DNA of 64,000 nt from CAXXOZ01 sp963676435 (lineage in GTDB: Bacteria > Bacillota > Clostridia > Lachnospirales > Lachnospiraceae): the NCBI GenBank assembly GCA_963676435.2, contig CAXXOZ010000002.1:1-64000 (forward strand), in the 5' to 3' direction. The notes below the pieces were generated by a model. The model worked only from the letters and a program-made list of their open reading frames with translations. It was not told the origin of the DNA and did no database searches. The position numbers and the translations under genes were made by a program. The number at the start of each line of letters is the position of its first letter. The stretch's first letter is position 1. This document shows positions 9,075 to 16,145 of the stretch, piece by piece.

Positions 9075-9566
9075 TTAAATATAATCAATCTTTGTAAAAT
9101 CAATACTTCCATTTGACCCTACTAACTTAGAATCCGCATGAACATATTCAACTTTTCCAATAAACATCTCATGAGAGCCTGTCATAATAGAATCCACAAC
9201 TGTACACTCAATATTAACAGGACAATCAGCTAAAATAGGTGCGTTTATAACTTTGCCCTCTTCCAATTTAACATTCATATCTTTTAACTTATCGGAATCC
9301 TTTTTGCTCATTTTCCCTAAATAATCAAATATCTCCTGATAATCTTTATCTGCGATATTTACAACAAAACATCCTGATTCTTTTATCATTTGGTAGGAAT
9401 ATCTTGTAGGAACAATTCCAACCATAACCATAGGCGGAGCGTAACTACAGTTACCACAATAACCAACTGCTAAAGCATTATCCTCTCCATCTAATCCACG
9501 ACATGAAACTAAAACTTTTGGTGCTGGTTGTAATGCCCCTTTTTTATTTGCTTCTCTCTTTTCCAT
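9075..9566 (-). CDS. Flavoredoxin / flavin reductase-like FMN protein
   Basis: The 163 residues match the small flavin-reductase-like (flavoredoxin) family: a split-barrel that binds FMN and transfers electrons or reduces flavin. Typical elements are PAPKVLVSCRG near the start, the central APPMVMVGIVPTRYSYQMIK, and GCFVVNIADKDYQEIFDYLG followed by the DCPVNIEC strand. The start at 9566 has AGGAG upstream. It lies 24 bases after the SCIFF maturase stop on the same strand, so the two are probably cotranscribed. It may supply reducing power, but that link is inferred from position only. Confidence 0.85.
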   Translation of the reverse strand: MEKREANKKGALQPAPKVLVSCRGLDGEDNALAVGYCGNCSYAPPMVMVGIVPTRYSYQMIKESGCFVVNIADKDYQEIFDYLGKMSKKDSDKLKDMNVKLEEGKVINAPILADCPVNIECTVVDSIMTGSHEMFIGKVEYVHADSKLVGSNGSIDFTKIDYI

Positions 9567-9590
9567 TTTATTACTCCTTTTCTATTTACT

Positions 9591-10958
9591 TTAATGTTTT
9601 TCATCATGTTCTGCCTGCCAAGCATTAATCATCAATGCACATTCAATCCGCTTCTTTTGCAACATACAACTCACTTCATTTGGTTGCTTTATGTTACCAT
9701 TTGTAAAGAATGAATTTGCATGACAACCACCAGAACAAAATAACTTTGCCCAGCATTCTCTACATGTTTCCTTTTCAAATATTGTATTATTCTTTAGTTC
9801 CATACATAATTTATTGTTTGAAATACCGTTATAAATATCGCCTACTAAAAATTCTTCCTGACCAACAAACTGATGACAAGGATATAATTTTCCATCCGGT
9901 GATACAGCCATATATTCATACCCAGCTCCACACGCAGTAATTCGCTTAAAAAGACAAGGACCATCATCCAAATTAATATAAAAATGGTAAAATCTAAATT
10001 TGTTATCCGTAGAAAGTTTTTCTATATATTTTATTGCCAGATTTTCATATTCTTTTATAAGTTCAGGTACATCTGATTCTTTAAAATATATATCACTTCC
10101 GCTTCCAACAACAGGTTCAACTGAAATCTCTTTAAATCCTAAATCTGCAAGATGTATAACATCATTTGAAAAATCTTTATTTTTTGCTGTAAAGGTTCCT
10201 CGAACAAAATAACTTTTTCCATTTCTTTCAGAAACTAATTTTTGTGTTAATGGTACAATTTTGTCATAAGATCCTTTGCCATTACAATCGTGACGAATTA
10301 GATCGTGAATTTCTTTTCTTCCATCAATGCTGATAACAACATTATCCATATTTTCATTAATAAAATCTATTCTATGATCATTTAACAACGTACCATTTGT
10401 CGTGATTGTGAAATGGAAACGTTTCCCACTTTTTTTCTCGATCTGTCTTCCATATTTTACGACAGCTTCTACAACATCAAAATTCATCAATGGCTCTCCA
10501 CCGAAAAAGTCAATCTCTATTTTCTGTCTGCCCTCGGAATTTGTGACCAAATAATCAACGGCTTTTATCGCTACCTCTTCGCTCATTAGCTCTCTACCGC
10601 TGTTATAGTCACCCTCTGATGCAAAACAATATTCACACCTTAGATTGCAATCATGTGATACGTGAAGACATATTGCTTTCAAGTTTGTGTTTACATCTTT
10701 TGACATTGCTATTTCTTCTATATCTTTTATTGAAGAAAATAAAGCCCCTTGTTCTTTTAGGGATCGAATTTCTTCATATCCTTCAACAATATCTTCCTTA
10801 CTATATTTATTGCCCAATTTTTTTATTGCTCCTCCAATTGTAGGCAACTCTACTTCATTTTGTAACATCTCATAGGTCAAATCATCAAGCACGTGTACCG
10901 CCCCACTATTTTCATCTACTGCTATGTTATATCCATTTAATGAATATGTATGAATCAC
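9591..10958 (-). CDS. scfB: SCIFF-peptide thioether maturase (radical SAM/SPASM)
   Basis: The 455 residues closely resemble the SCIFF maturase family (for example CteB of Clostridium thermocellum), which installs a Cys-to-Thr thioether link in a six-Cys peptide. An N-terminal peptide-recognition region (YNIAVDENSGAVHVLDD) precedes the radical SAM motif CNLRCEYCFA (about residues 104-112) and FFGGEPLMNF. The C-terminus is a SPASM/twitch domain with CGAGYEYMAVSPDGKLYPCH and CRECWAKLFCSGGCH. The start is GTG at 10958 behind AGGAGG. The precursor gene scfA, usually adjacent, is not visible on either side. A promoter with the shared TTGACATATGCCC element lies upstream (11033-11061). Confidence 0.9.
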   Translation of the reverse strand: MIHTYSLNGYNIAVDENSGAVHVLDDLTYEMLQNEVELPTIGGAIKKLGNKYSKEDIVEGYEEIRSLKEQGALFSSIKDIEEIAMSKDVNTNLKAICLHVSHDCNLRCEYCFASEGDYNSGRELMSEEVAIKAVDYLVTNSEGRQKIEIDFFGGEPLMNFDVVEAVVKYGRQIEKKSGKRFHFTITTNGTLLNDHRIDFINENMDNVVISIDGRKEIHDLIRHDCNGKGSYDKIVPLTQKLVSERNGKSYFVRGTFTAKNKDFSNDVIHLADLGFKEISVEPVVGSGSDIYFKESDVPELIKEYENLAIKYIEKLSTDNKFRFYHFYINLDDGPCLFKRITACGAGYEYMAVSPDGKLYPCHQFVGQEEFLVGDIYNGISNNKLCMELKNNTIFEKETCRECWAKLFCSGGCHANSFFTNGNIKQPNEVSCMLQKKRIECALMINAWQAEHDEKH

Positions 10959-11032
10959 ATCTTTTTCCTCCTGATCTTTATGACCGTATTTAAATTCGCA
11001 AATTCAAAATAATGGTCTTATGCTCAAAATAT

Positions 11033-11061
11033 AGTTTAGCCCAATTATGGGCATATGTCAA
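11033..11061 (-). promoter_or_regulatory. Promoter of the SCIFF maturase gene with shared operator
   Basis: TTGACA (-35, 11056-11061), a 17-bp spacer and TAAACT (-10, 11033-11038) form a sigma-A-type promoter on the minus strand. The spacer contains TATGCCCATA, a TATG-N2-CATA palindrome also present in two other promoters of this cluster (14114-14142 and 15825-15852), followed downstream by GAGCATA. The repetition points to a common regulator; the DUF134 protein encoded nearby is the obvious candidate, by inference. Confidence 0.65.
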
Positions 11062-11442
11062 TATTGTATTGTCAAAGGATAGATGCTTTTAAAAAAGAAT
11101 CCTCACATTGAGGTGACCCCTTTAAGTTAGACTTTATGGCGATGTGGCTTTTCCATTATCAGCATCAAAAGTCAGAGTGGATAACGTACAGTCTTCTTTA
11201 ACCTCATGTCTCAAGTCAATAATATTTAATGCAAACAAAAAACACCCAAAACAAAACAGTTATTTTACTGCTTAATTTAAGGGTGCAATTATCTATATTC
11301 TGCACGGTTTCACCTTAACTTTTCTCTTAATATAAGGAATTTTCACCCAAGATTCCTCTCTCTGCATATATTATAATAGATACTTTTTCCTTCTTCGCTT
11401 TTCTATATTTGATTGTGTGATTTTTCTATCAATAACGAAGCA
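11062..11442. other. Intergenic region with ORF/IS-like debris
   Basis: No intact gene is visible. The minus strand at 11134-11240 has an open tail reading NIIDLRHEVKEDCTLSTLTF and ending NGKATSP before TAA, which I do not recognise. Next to it, GGTGACCCCTTTAAGTTAGA on the plus strand resembles the end of an IS3-family element. At 11270-11290 CACCC and GGGTG flank an A/T-rich loop. The region probably marks an old insertion or deletion between the DUF134 gene and the maturase promoter. Confidence 0.5.
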
Positions 11443-11934
11443 TTAATTAGGATTATTAAAAACTTCTTGTCTTCCATATCTGTGGCGATTCTTATTACAA
11501 AATTTTTCTTTACAATTGTCTTTGCAAATAACTTTTATTGAACCACAATGATAACAAGTATATTCGCCCTTTTGTAATCGTTCTAAATTTTCAATACTTT
11601 CTTTCCACTCTTTTCCACAATCCATACAAAAAACCAGACATATGTTGCGGGTAAAGTTACCACCTTCAATACAAATACCTTTCCCATTAATCAAACTATC
11701 CGCCACTTTTTCTCTAGCTGCCAGTAGTATCCTTTGAAATGTTGGTCTTGATACTTCCATTCTGTTCGCACATTCATCTTGTTCTAAACCTTCAAGATCT
11801 TTTAAACGAATCGCCTCTAGTTCTTCAAGTTTTAAAACATTCTCTGGCACATCTTCTAATCTGTTATCTGAAGGTATAAAATACTGAATACTTGGTATAT
11901 TATCAATTTTTCTCCATTTTATTGGTCTTGCCAT
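11443..11934 (-). CDS. DUF134 family DNA-binding protein with zinc-ribbon tail
   Basis: The first 95 or so residues are a DUF134 (COG1342) domain. They start MARPIKWRKIDNIPSIQYFI, continue LKLEELEAIRLKDLEGLEQDECAN, and contain a sigma-like helix-turn-helix (ECANRMEVSRPTFQRILLAAREKVADSLINGK). The C-terminal 65 residues carry two CxxC pairs (CMDCGKEW, CYHCGS) and further Cys/His residues (CKDNCKEKFCNKNRH), consistent with metal or cluster binding. DUF134 proteins are presumed regulators encoded with Mrp, NifX-like, DUF5320 and radical SAM genes, exactly the company here. The start at 11934 has AGGAG upstream and lies 22 bases after the DUF89 stop. It is the best candidate for binding the shared operator. 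Confidence 0.85.
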   Translation of the reverse strand: MARPIKWRKIDNIPSIQYFIPSDNRLEDVPENVLKLEELEAIRLKDLEGLEQDECANRMEVSRPTFQRILLAAREKVADSLINGKGICIEGGNFTRNICLVFCMDCGKEWKESIENLERLQKGEYTCYHCGSIKVICKDNCKEKFCNKNRHRYGRQEVFNNPN

Positions 11935-11956
11935 TTTTGAACTCCTTTATCACTTA

Positions 11957-12805
11957 CTAATCTCCATAATATTTGAAAACATAATCATTTAATTTTACAT
12001 TCAACTTGTTTGCAATCATTGGGCATTTTGCTTTTAATAAAAAAAACAAATTTCTCTTCCTTTCTGAGAGAGCTTCAAAATTTCCTTGTCCCTTGCTTAT
12101 AATAATATCAGCTTTATTGAATATATTAATAAATTTTTCACTACAGTCTTCTAATATTGTACCTGGTGCATTACATCCGGTTGAAAGGATAGTTGACACT
12201 TCTCCAAGTCCAGATTCGTAGGCTTCCTTTGCTGTTGCATCATTTAAAATAGGTGTGCTTCTAACACCATACACTACAGGAATTTCAGGCAAATTCTCAA
12301 TCAATATTTTATCAAAAACTGTTTCACCTGTATTATCTCCAATAATCAATATATTAGATGCTGTTCTTAGCTTCTGTTCAAAGATATTAAAATCACAAAA
12401 GGAAAATTCTTTTTCTAATTCATGTTTTACACATTTTTTAACATCTATGTTTTGATAAATTGCAGCATCAATATTATTCCCTGTTGCCGCTGTTTTTAGG
12501 GCCCAATACATGTTTCCATTTTTCTTTTTCATGAACTCTTTTAAACAAGGATATAATTCATTTGCTGCTTTTAAATCCCTTCTTTTTATCTCATAATACG
12601 AATCAGCTATACCTGTCAAATTTTTGATAATTTGATGAATTTCCCTCACTAAATCCGGAGAATTTCTATATTTTTTAAAATTCATCAATACCGAAAGTGC
12701 CTCGCCTATCATCTTCTCTTGTTTAGCTATATCATTCGTAACCATTCGCGATGATTCCAATGCCTGTTTTAACATACAAGGAATACAATCAAGTGTTATT
12801 TCCAT
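11957..12805 (-). CDS. DUF89/ARMT1-like metal-dependent phosphatase
   Basis: About 282 residues. I choose ATG 12805 (MEITLDCIPCMLKQALESSR) because GGGAG lies close upstream; an ATG four codons earlier has no good site. DUF89 proteins are damage-control phosphatases that hydrolyse harmful phosphometabolites using a divalent metal bound by Asp/Asn residues. Visible landmarks are the N-terminal CIPC, GDNTGETVFDKILIENL (metal-site region), VVYGVRSTPILNDAT and DIIISKGQGNFEAL. The substrate cannot be told from sequence. It is translationally linked to a possible 24-codon leader frame and sits between peptide deformylase and the DUF134 regulator. Confidence 0.85.
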   Translation of the reverse strand: MEITLDCIPCMLKQALESSRMVTNDIAKQEKMIGEALSVLMNFKKYRNSPDLVREIHQIIKNLTGIADSYYEIKRRDLKAANELYPCLKEFMKKKNGNMYWALKTAATGNNIDAAIYQNIDVKKCVKHELEKEFSFCDFNIFEQKLRTASNILIIGDNTGETVFDKILIENLPEIPVVYGVRSTPILNDATAKEAYESGLGEVSTILSTGCNAPGTILEDCSEKFINIFNKADIIISKGQGNFEALSERKRNLFFLLKAKCPMIANKLNVKLNDYVFKYYGD

Positions 12806-12870
12806 ACCAGCTCCCATATACCGCCTTTGGCGGTTCTTAAATCAAGAATGTGAATTGATTTTTGATTCAC
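12796..12870 (-). CDS. Possible 24-residue leader ORF overlapping the DUF89 start
   Basis: GGAGG is followed five bases later by GTG at 12870, opening a 24-codon frame (NQKSIHILDLRTAKGGIWEL and four more residues) that ends with TAA at 12796, inside the first codons of the DUF89 gene. The RNA here also contains two hairpins: GTGAAT/ATTCAC near the GTG and ACCGCC/GGCGGT around 12822-12836, the second just before the DUF89 ribosome binding site. Translation of the small frame would unwind the second hairpin, suggesting coupling. No homology is recognised; it may be chance. Confidence 0.3.
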   Translation of the reverse strand: MNQKSIHILDLRTAKGGIWELVWK

Positions 12871-12885
12871 ATTATCCTCCGATAA

Positions 12886-13356
12886 TTATAGTGTTCTATT
12901 TATTTCTGTATTCAGAAGCATTTTATCGATAAATAATATTCCTTCAAGATGATCAAGTTCATGACAAAATGCATGAGCCAATAAATCTTCACCCTCCAAT
13001 TCAATATATTCACCTTTTTCATTCTGTGCTCCTATACGAACTTTTTGAGGTCGTATCACTTCACCCGAAACCCCTGGCACACTCAAGCATCCTTCTATCC
13101 CTTGCTGTTCTCCACTTGCTTCAATAATAACAGGATTTATTAATTTTATCAAACCTTCACCAACATCAATCACAACTAGTCTTTTTAAAATGCCTATCTG
13201 TGGCGCTGCTAATCCTACACCATCTTCCTGATACATTGTTTCAGCCATATCTTCTAACAATTCTAAAGTTTTTTCATTAATCTTTTTCACAATTTTTGAT
13301 TTTTTTCTTAAAATCGTATCTTTTTCTTGATAATATCTAATATTTCTTAATCCCAT
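12886..13356 (-). CDS. def: Peptide deformylase
   Basis: Peptide deformylase removes the formyl group from nascent protein N-termini using Fe2+ or Zn2+. The 156 residues hold the three family motifs in order: GVGLAAPQIG (motif 1, about residue 47), EGCLSVPG (motif 2, metal-binding Cys) and HELDHLEG (motif 3, HExxH variant with two metal-binding His). Length is normal for a type 1 enzyme. The gene stands alone from fmt and between DUF5320 and DUF89 genes, an uncommon place for def, so it may be a second copy in this genome. Confidence 0.95.
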   Translation of the reverse strand: MGLRNIRYYQEKDTILRKKSKIVKKINEKTLELLEDMAETMYQEDGVGLAAPQIGILKRLVVIDVGEGLIKLINPVIIEASGEQQGIEGCLSVPGVSGEVIRPQKVRIGAQNEKGEYIELEGEDLLAHAFCHELDHLEGILFIDKMLLNTEINRTL

Positions 13357-13376
13357 TCAGCCCACCTTTTACTTTT

Positions 13377-13408
13377 GGGAAGAAGCCAGTCCTTGCTAAC
13401 TTCTTCCC
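13377..13408 (-). terminator. Hairpin between DUF5320 and def genes
   Basis: GGGAAGAAG (13377-13385) pairs with CTTCTTCCC (13400-13408) around a 14-base loop, giving a perfect 9-bp stem. The minus-strand transcript has only A residues after it and no U-run, so it may attenuate or process the mRNA rather than terminate fully. Confidence 0.4.
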
Positions 13409-13415
13409 ATTTTAA

Positions 13416-13727
13416 TTACTCTGACTCTTTACTTATTTTAGATAATCTGTCTTTTATCTGCTTAAGCTGATTCTCTAACAATGCTTCCTGATTACTCAAC
13501 AACGTTTTTTCATCCATTTCAACACTATTTTGCAGATAATTATTTCTCAGATAACCTGGTGCGCCTACAACACAAAATTGTCTGCGATTACCTCTTCCAC
13601 ATCCGTATCCTCCAAAATAAATAGGCTGGCTATCAAGTGTTAAATTAATAGCTGGATTGCAATATCCGACACCTCTTCCTGTCATTGCTCCCATGCCCAT
13701 TGGTCCTGTTCCATCTCTTCTTGGCAT
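13416..13727 (-). CDS. DUF5320 family small protein
   Basis: 103 residues starting MPRRDGTGPMGMGAMTGRGV, the Gly/Met-rich N-terminus typical of DUF5320, with two isolated Cys (GYCNP, YGCGRGNRRQFC). The C-terminal 40 residues are helical and charged (SNQEALLENQLKQIKDRLSK), probably coiled coil, as in other members. The biochemical role is unknown; the family travels with NifX/NifB-like, Mrp and DUF134 genes, suggesting a link to metal cofactors or redox regulation. The ATG at 13727 has GGAGG upstream. Confidence 0.8.
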   Translation of the reverse strand: MPRRDGTGPMGMGAMTGRGVGYCNPAINLTLDSQPIYFGGYGCGRGNRRQFCVVGAPGYLRNNYLQNSVEMDEKTLLSNQEALLENQLKQIKDRLSKISKESE

Positions 13728-13732
13728 AATTT

Positions 13733-13963
13733 TTACCTCCTTTTTTTCTTATTATTTGTTTCAGTTTTTAGCATATAATAGATACCAATTATTGCACTAG
13801 GTATTAGCCAGACAAAACACTGAAAATATCTATTCCTAAATTGCTTATTTTTTCTAAGTCCATAACCCAAAAACTTAGGCTTTGCAAAATAATTGCAATT
13901 ACCTAATTTTCGTCCTGACATAGGTCCCGCTCCATAAGGACCAGTTCGATCTAATCCTGGCAA
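13733..13963 (-). CDS. DUF5320-like protein with one membrane segment
   Basis: TTG at 13963 is the likely start because GGAGGTGATT lies just before it; this gives PGLDRTGPYGAGPMSGRKLG, a DUF5320-like N-terminus. An upstream in-frame ATG at 13996 has no such site. About 76 residues. The middle is basic and aromatic, and FQCFVWLIPSAIIGIYYML near the end is a single predicted TM helix before a Lys/Arg tail. It lies six bases before the second DUF5320 gene and just downstream of the promoter at 14114-14142. Function unknown. Confidence 0.65.
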   Translation of the reverse strand: MPGLDRTGPYGAGPMSGRKLGNCNYFAKPKFLGYGLRKNKQFRNRYFQCFVWLIPSAIIGIYYMLKTETNNKKKRR

Positions 13964-13985
13964 AATAATCACCTCCAATACTCGG

Positions 13986-14055
13986 TTATAATGCAATTGC
14001 CTTCTGTGGACATGCTCCTATACAAGCACCACATTCAATTCACTTTTGCAACCAT
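13986..14055 (-). pseudogene. Ferredoxin remnant (one 4Fe-4S motif)
   Basis: ATG 14055 behind AAGGAG opens MVAKVN and then hits TGA. In the next frame ECGACIGACPQKAIAL ends in TAA at 13986. This is the C-terminal CxxCxxxCP motif of a short bacterial ferredoxin. A shift and the lack of the first part of the cluster motif make it inactive. It is the first frame after the promoter at 14114-14142. Confidence 0.6.
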
Positions 14056-14113
14056 TACATCATCTCCTTTTAAATAATTTCAAATTCATCATTGATAGCA
14101 TATGCTCATATTG

Positions 14114-14142
14114 ATTATAATCCCATTATGGGCATATGTCAA
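14114..14142 (-). promoter_or_regulatory. Sigma-A promoter with shared TATG-N2-CATA operator
   Basis: TTGACA (14137-14142), 17 bp, TATAAT (14114-14119) is a near-consensus promoter on the minus strand. The spacer reads TATGCCCATAATGGGAT, containing TATGCCCATA. A second TATGAGCATA lies just after the -10 (about 14099-14110). The same arrangement recurs at 11033-11061 and 15825-15852. It should drive the ferredoxin remnant, the DUF5320 pair and possibly def, DUF89 and DUF134, so DUF134 could autoregulate. Confidence 0.75.
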
Positions 14143-14249
14143 TAACGCGAATTGATTTTAATATATAATATTAATTTTTTATATATTGAAAATACAGATA
14201 ACACCTCCAAGTATCTAGTATCTGCGTTTTTTGTAATATGGGACTTCGT

Positions 14250-14475
14250 TTAGTGTATATAATCTATAATAGTAATACCATTACCCAGCTTTCTAATGAT
14301 TGCTTCTTTCGTTTCCTTGCATGAGGACAAGAAAAACCAATTGGATTTCCTTTTGTAATGTAGGAAGCTAGCACTAGCGTATCAGTACCTCTTTTTACCA
14401 TTTCAACTGCCCGTACAACCGCTTTTTTCCAGGGCAACCTCCGCAAGAAATAAAACCAATAATCTCACCTAACAT
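14250..14475 (-). pseudogene. CGGC-domain protein, two frameshifts
   Basis: ATG 14475 opens MLGEIIGFISCGGCPG, the defining Cys-Gly-Gly-Cys of the CGGC domain. One base is missing in the following A-run, and the middle KKAVVRAVEMVKRGTDTLVL...NPIGFSCPHARK continues in a second frame. The end KEAIIRKLGNGITIIDYIH lies in a third frame and stops at 14250. The domain is thought to bind metal or clusters. The protein would be about 75 residues if repaired. Confidence 0.65.
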
Positions 14476-14477
14476 TT

Positions 14478-14581
14478 TTAAATGATTCCATGATGTGCAC
14501 TGCCTGCATTTGAGATTTCAGAAACAATATTTTTTTGAAATAACTCAATCGCTTTATATACTGGAACAACATCACATCACT
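14478..14581 (-). pseudogene. NifX/NifB-like C-terminal fragment
   Basis: Immediately after the radical SAM stop, an open tail reads DVVPVYKAIELFQKNIVSEI...SNAGSAHHGII and stops at 14478. It resembles the end of small dinitrogenase iron-molybdenum cofactor-binding (NifX-like) proteins that commonly sit in DUF5320/DUF134 clusters. The N-terminal two thirds are absent. The assignment is by resemblance only. Confidence 0.35.
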
Positions 14582-15508
14582 TTACCTTAAACGAAATGTA
14601 TCATATCCCATATATTTAATTTTAATTACATCTTTATCTAATATAAGTCTGTTGAATATATCTGCAATATCGCTACCTTTCCTGTTTTTCAAAAAACTTT
14701 CTATCTCAAATTGATTCATAGGGTGTCTTTTTATAATACTGATTACTGCATTATAATCATCTGAAATCTCACTGTAAAACCCTGTAGAGTTCAATAAATC
14801 TATTGCTATCCCACCAAGAGTCTCCGAAATATACTTCATTCTTTCATTGCTAACAACATTTACATCTGGTTCTGCTGGTGGGCGTAAAGGTGTATTTAAA
14901 TATAATCGATCATACTTAATTTCCCTTAATAACCTTAAATACTGCTCCAGTATGAAATCCAAATCATTAATCCCTTGCATAAACATTATTTCTAACCATA
15001 ATTGTCCTTGATATATCTTTGAAAATTCAATCAATCCTGAACAAACATCTTTATATATCAAATTTTTATGCTGTCTATTTATATTTTCAAATGACTTTTC
15101 ATCATAAGCATCCATAGACGGCAATACAATATCCGCTTGAAGTAGCTCCTGTTGAACTGTTTTGTCATATAAGAGTGCTCCATTCGTTATGACCGCAACT
15201 GGTTGATCTACTCTTTTCTTTATTTCTGCGATAATCTTTCCAAGTCCCAAATATAGAGTAGGCTCTCCCTCTCCTACAATTGTTACAACATCAAAATAAA
15301 TATTATTTTGAATTACATCATCAAATTCATGTATTATTTCCTCTACATCAAAAAACATTTTTCTAGAATTCGTCATGGGTTTTGTTCTACCCAGCTGACA
15401 ATAAATGCAGGAATAATTACAAGTCTTTTTAGGTATCGGACTGACTCCCAAAGAAGTTCCCATTCTACGTGATGGCACTGGACCATAGATATATTTTGTT
15501 TTTTCCAC
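14582..15508 (-). CDS. Radical SAM protein
   Basis: 308 residues. The start MEKTKYIYGPVPSRRMGTSL leads into the radical SAM cluster motif CNYSCIYCQLGRT (about residues 30-42), followed by a glycine-rich SAM motif (VTIVGEGEPTLYLGLG) and VITNGALL. The GPVPSRR start and cluster spacing match a COG0731-like subfamily often found with Mrp, NifX-like and DUF5320 genes. The substrate is unknown. The C-terminal 80 residues (ESFLKNRKGSDIADIFNRLI) look like a small winged-helix. It is probably cotranscribed with the upstream zinc-ribbon DUF5320-like gene. Confidence 0.8.
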   Translation of the reverse strand: MEKTKYIYGPVPSRRMGTSLGVSPIPKKTCNYSCIYCQLGRTKPMTNSRKMFFDVEEIIHEFDDVIQNNIYFDVVTIVGEGEPTLYLGLGKIIAEIKKRVDQPVAVITNGALLYDKTVQQELLQADIVLPSMDAYDEKSFENINRQHKNLIYKDVCSGLIEFSKIYQGQLWLEIMFMQGINDLDFILEQYLRLLREIKYDRLYLNTPLRPPAEPDVNVVSNERMKYISETLGGIAIDLLNSTGFYSEISDDYNAVISIIKRHPMNQFEIESFLKNRKGSDIADIFNRLILDKDVIKIKYMGYDTFRLR

Positions 15509-15551
15509 TTTGCTTAATTACACCTCCTGGCCATTTTCCAAACCATTAATA

Positions 15552-15776
15552 TTATTCACGTGTCATTATTGTTCCACAATTTGGACACTTAATACTAGCA
15601 CACGGAACCGCTCTTTCATGTTTTACTTTAGTTCCACAATTGGGGCATACACAATATCCACCAACCCCTACGCTAGCGTTTCTCACCATTCTTCCCAAAC
15701 CTCCTCCTGTTCTGTTTCCACTTTTGGGCCCCATCGGTTCCGATCCCATTGGCCCTGTTCCGTCTCCTCTTGGCAT
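15552..15776 (-). CDS. DUF5320-like zinc-ribbon protein
   Basis: ATG 15776 follows AGGAGG and starts MPRGDGTGPMGSEPMGPKSG, the DUF5320-type N-terminus. After a Gly/Arg linker, the C-terminus carries CPNCGTKVKHERAVPCASIK and CPNCG, that is two CxxC pairs able to form a zinc ribbon or rubredoxin-like site. About 74 residues. It is the first gene after the promoter at 15825-15852. Related proteins occur as short partners of NifX-like proteins; function unknown. Confidence 0.75.
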   Translation of the reverse strand: MPRGDGTGPMGSEPMGPKSGNRTGGGLGRMVRNASVGVGGYCVCPNCGTKVKHERAVPCASIKCPNCGTIMTRE

Positions 15777-15807
15777 AATTTTATACCTCCTTTGCTTTTT
15801 GTGCATA

Positions 15808-15852
15808 TGTCAATAACTATTTTTAGTATACTCCATTACGGGCATATGTCAA
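15808..15852 (-). promoter_or_regulatory. Promoter with duplicated TTGACATATGC element
   Basis: TTGACA (15847-15852), 16 bp, TATACT (15825-15830) lie upstream of the zinc-ribbon gene on the minus strand, with TATGCCCGTA in the spacer. A second TTGACATATGCAC copy (15808-15813 for its TTGACA) sits downstream of the -10, where a bound protein would block transcription. It belongs to the same set as 11033-11061 and 14114-14142. Confidence 0.65.
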
Positions 15853-16145
15853 TAACTATTTTATTGAATCAAAAAAAGTCGGCCTATGTTAATTCATTGA
15901 CTGACTTATCCCAAATTACTTATTTAATTTGTACCTTAATATTCTTATATTGCGCTAATTAAATATTTTCTCTATATGGATAATACGCTTTTTTCTTTTG
16001 GCAAGGTCTTCCTGTAAGGTAAACGCATTAATCTCATTTTCATGTTCTTTCACAGAATGGTATCCTGGACTTACCCCTTAATAAGATCAGCAGATTCGTT
16101 CGAAATCATCTCCTATAATCTATCTAAATATATTACCACATCTCA
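15853..16145. other. Intergenic stretch with an unrecognised ORF tail
   Basis: No intact gene. On the minus strand about 15963-16073 an open C-terminal stretch reads GYHSVKEHENEINAFTLQED and continues LAKRKKRIIHIEKIFN before a stop; I do not recognise it and it has no start. The rest is AT-rich. Confidence 0.4.
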
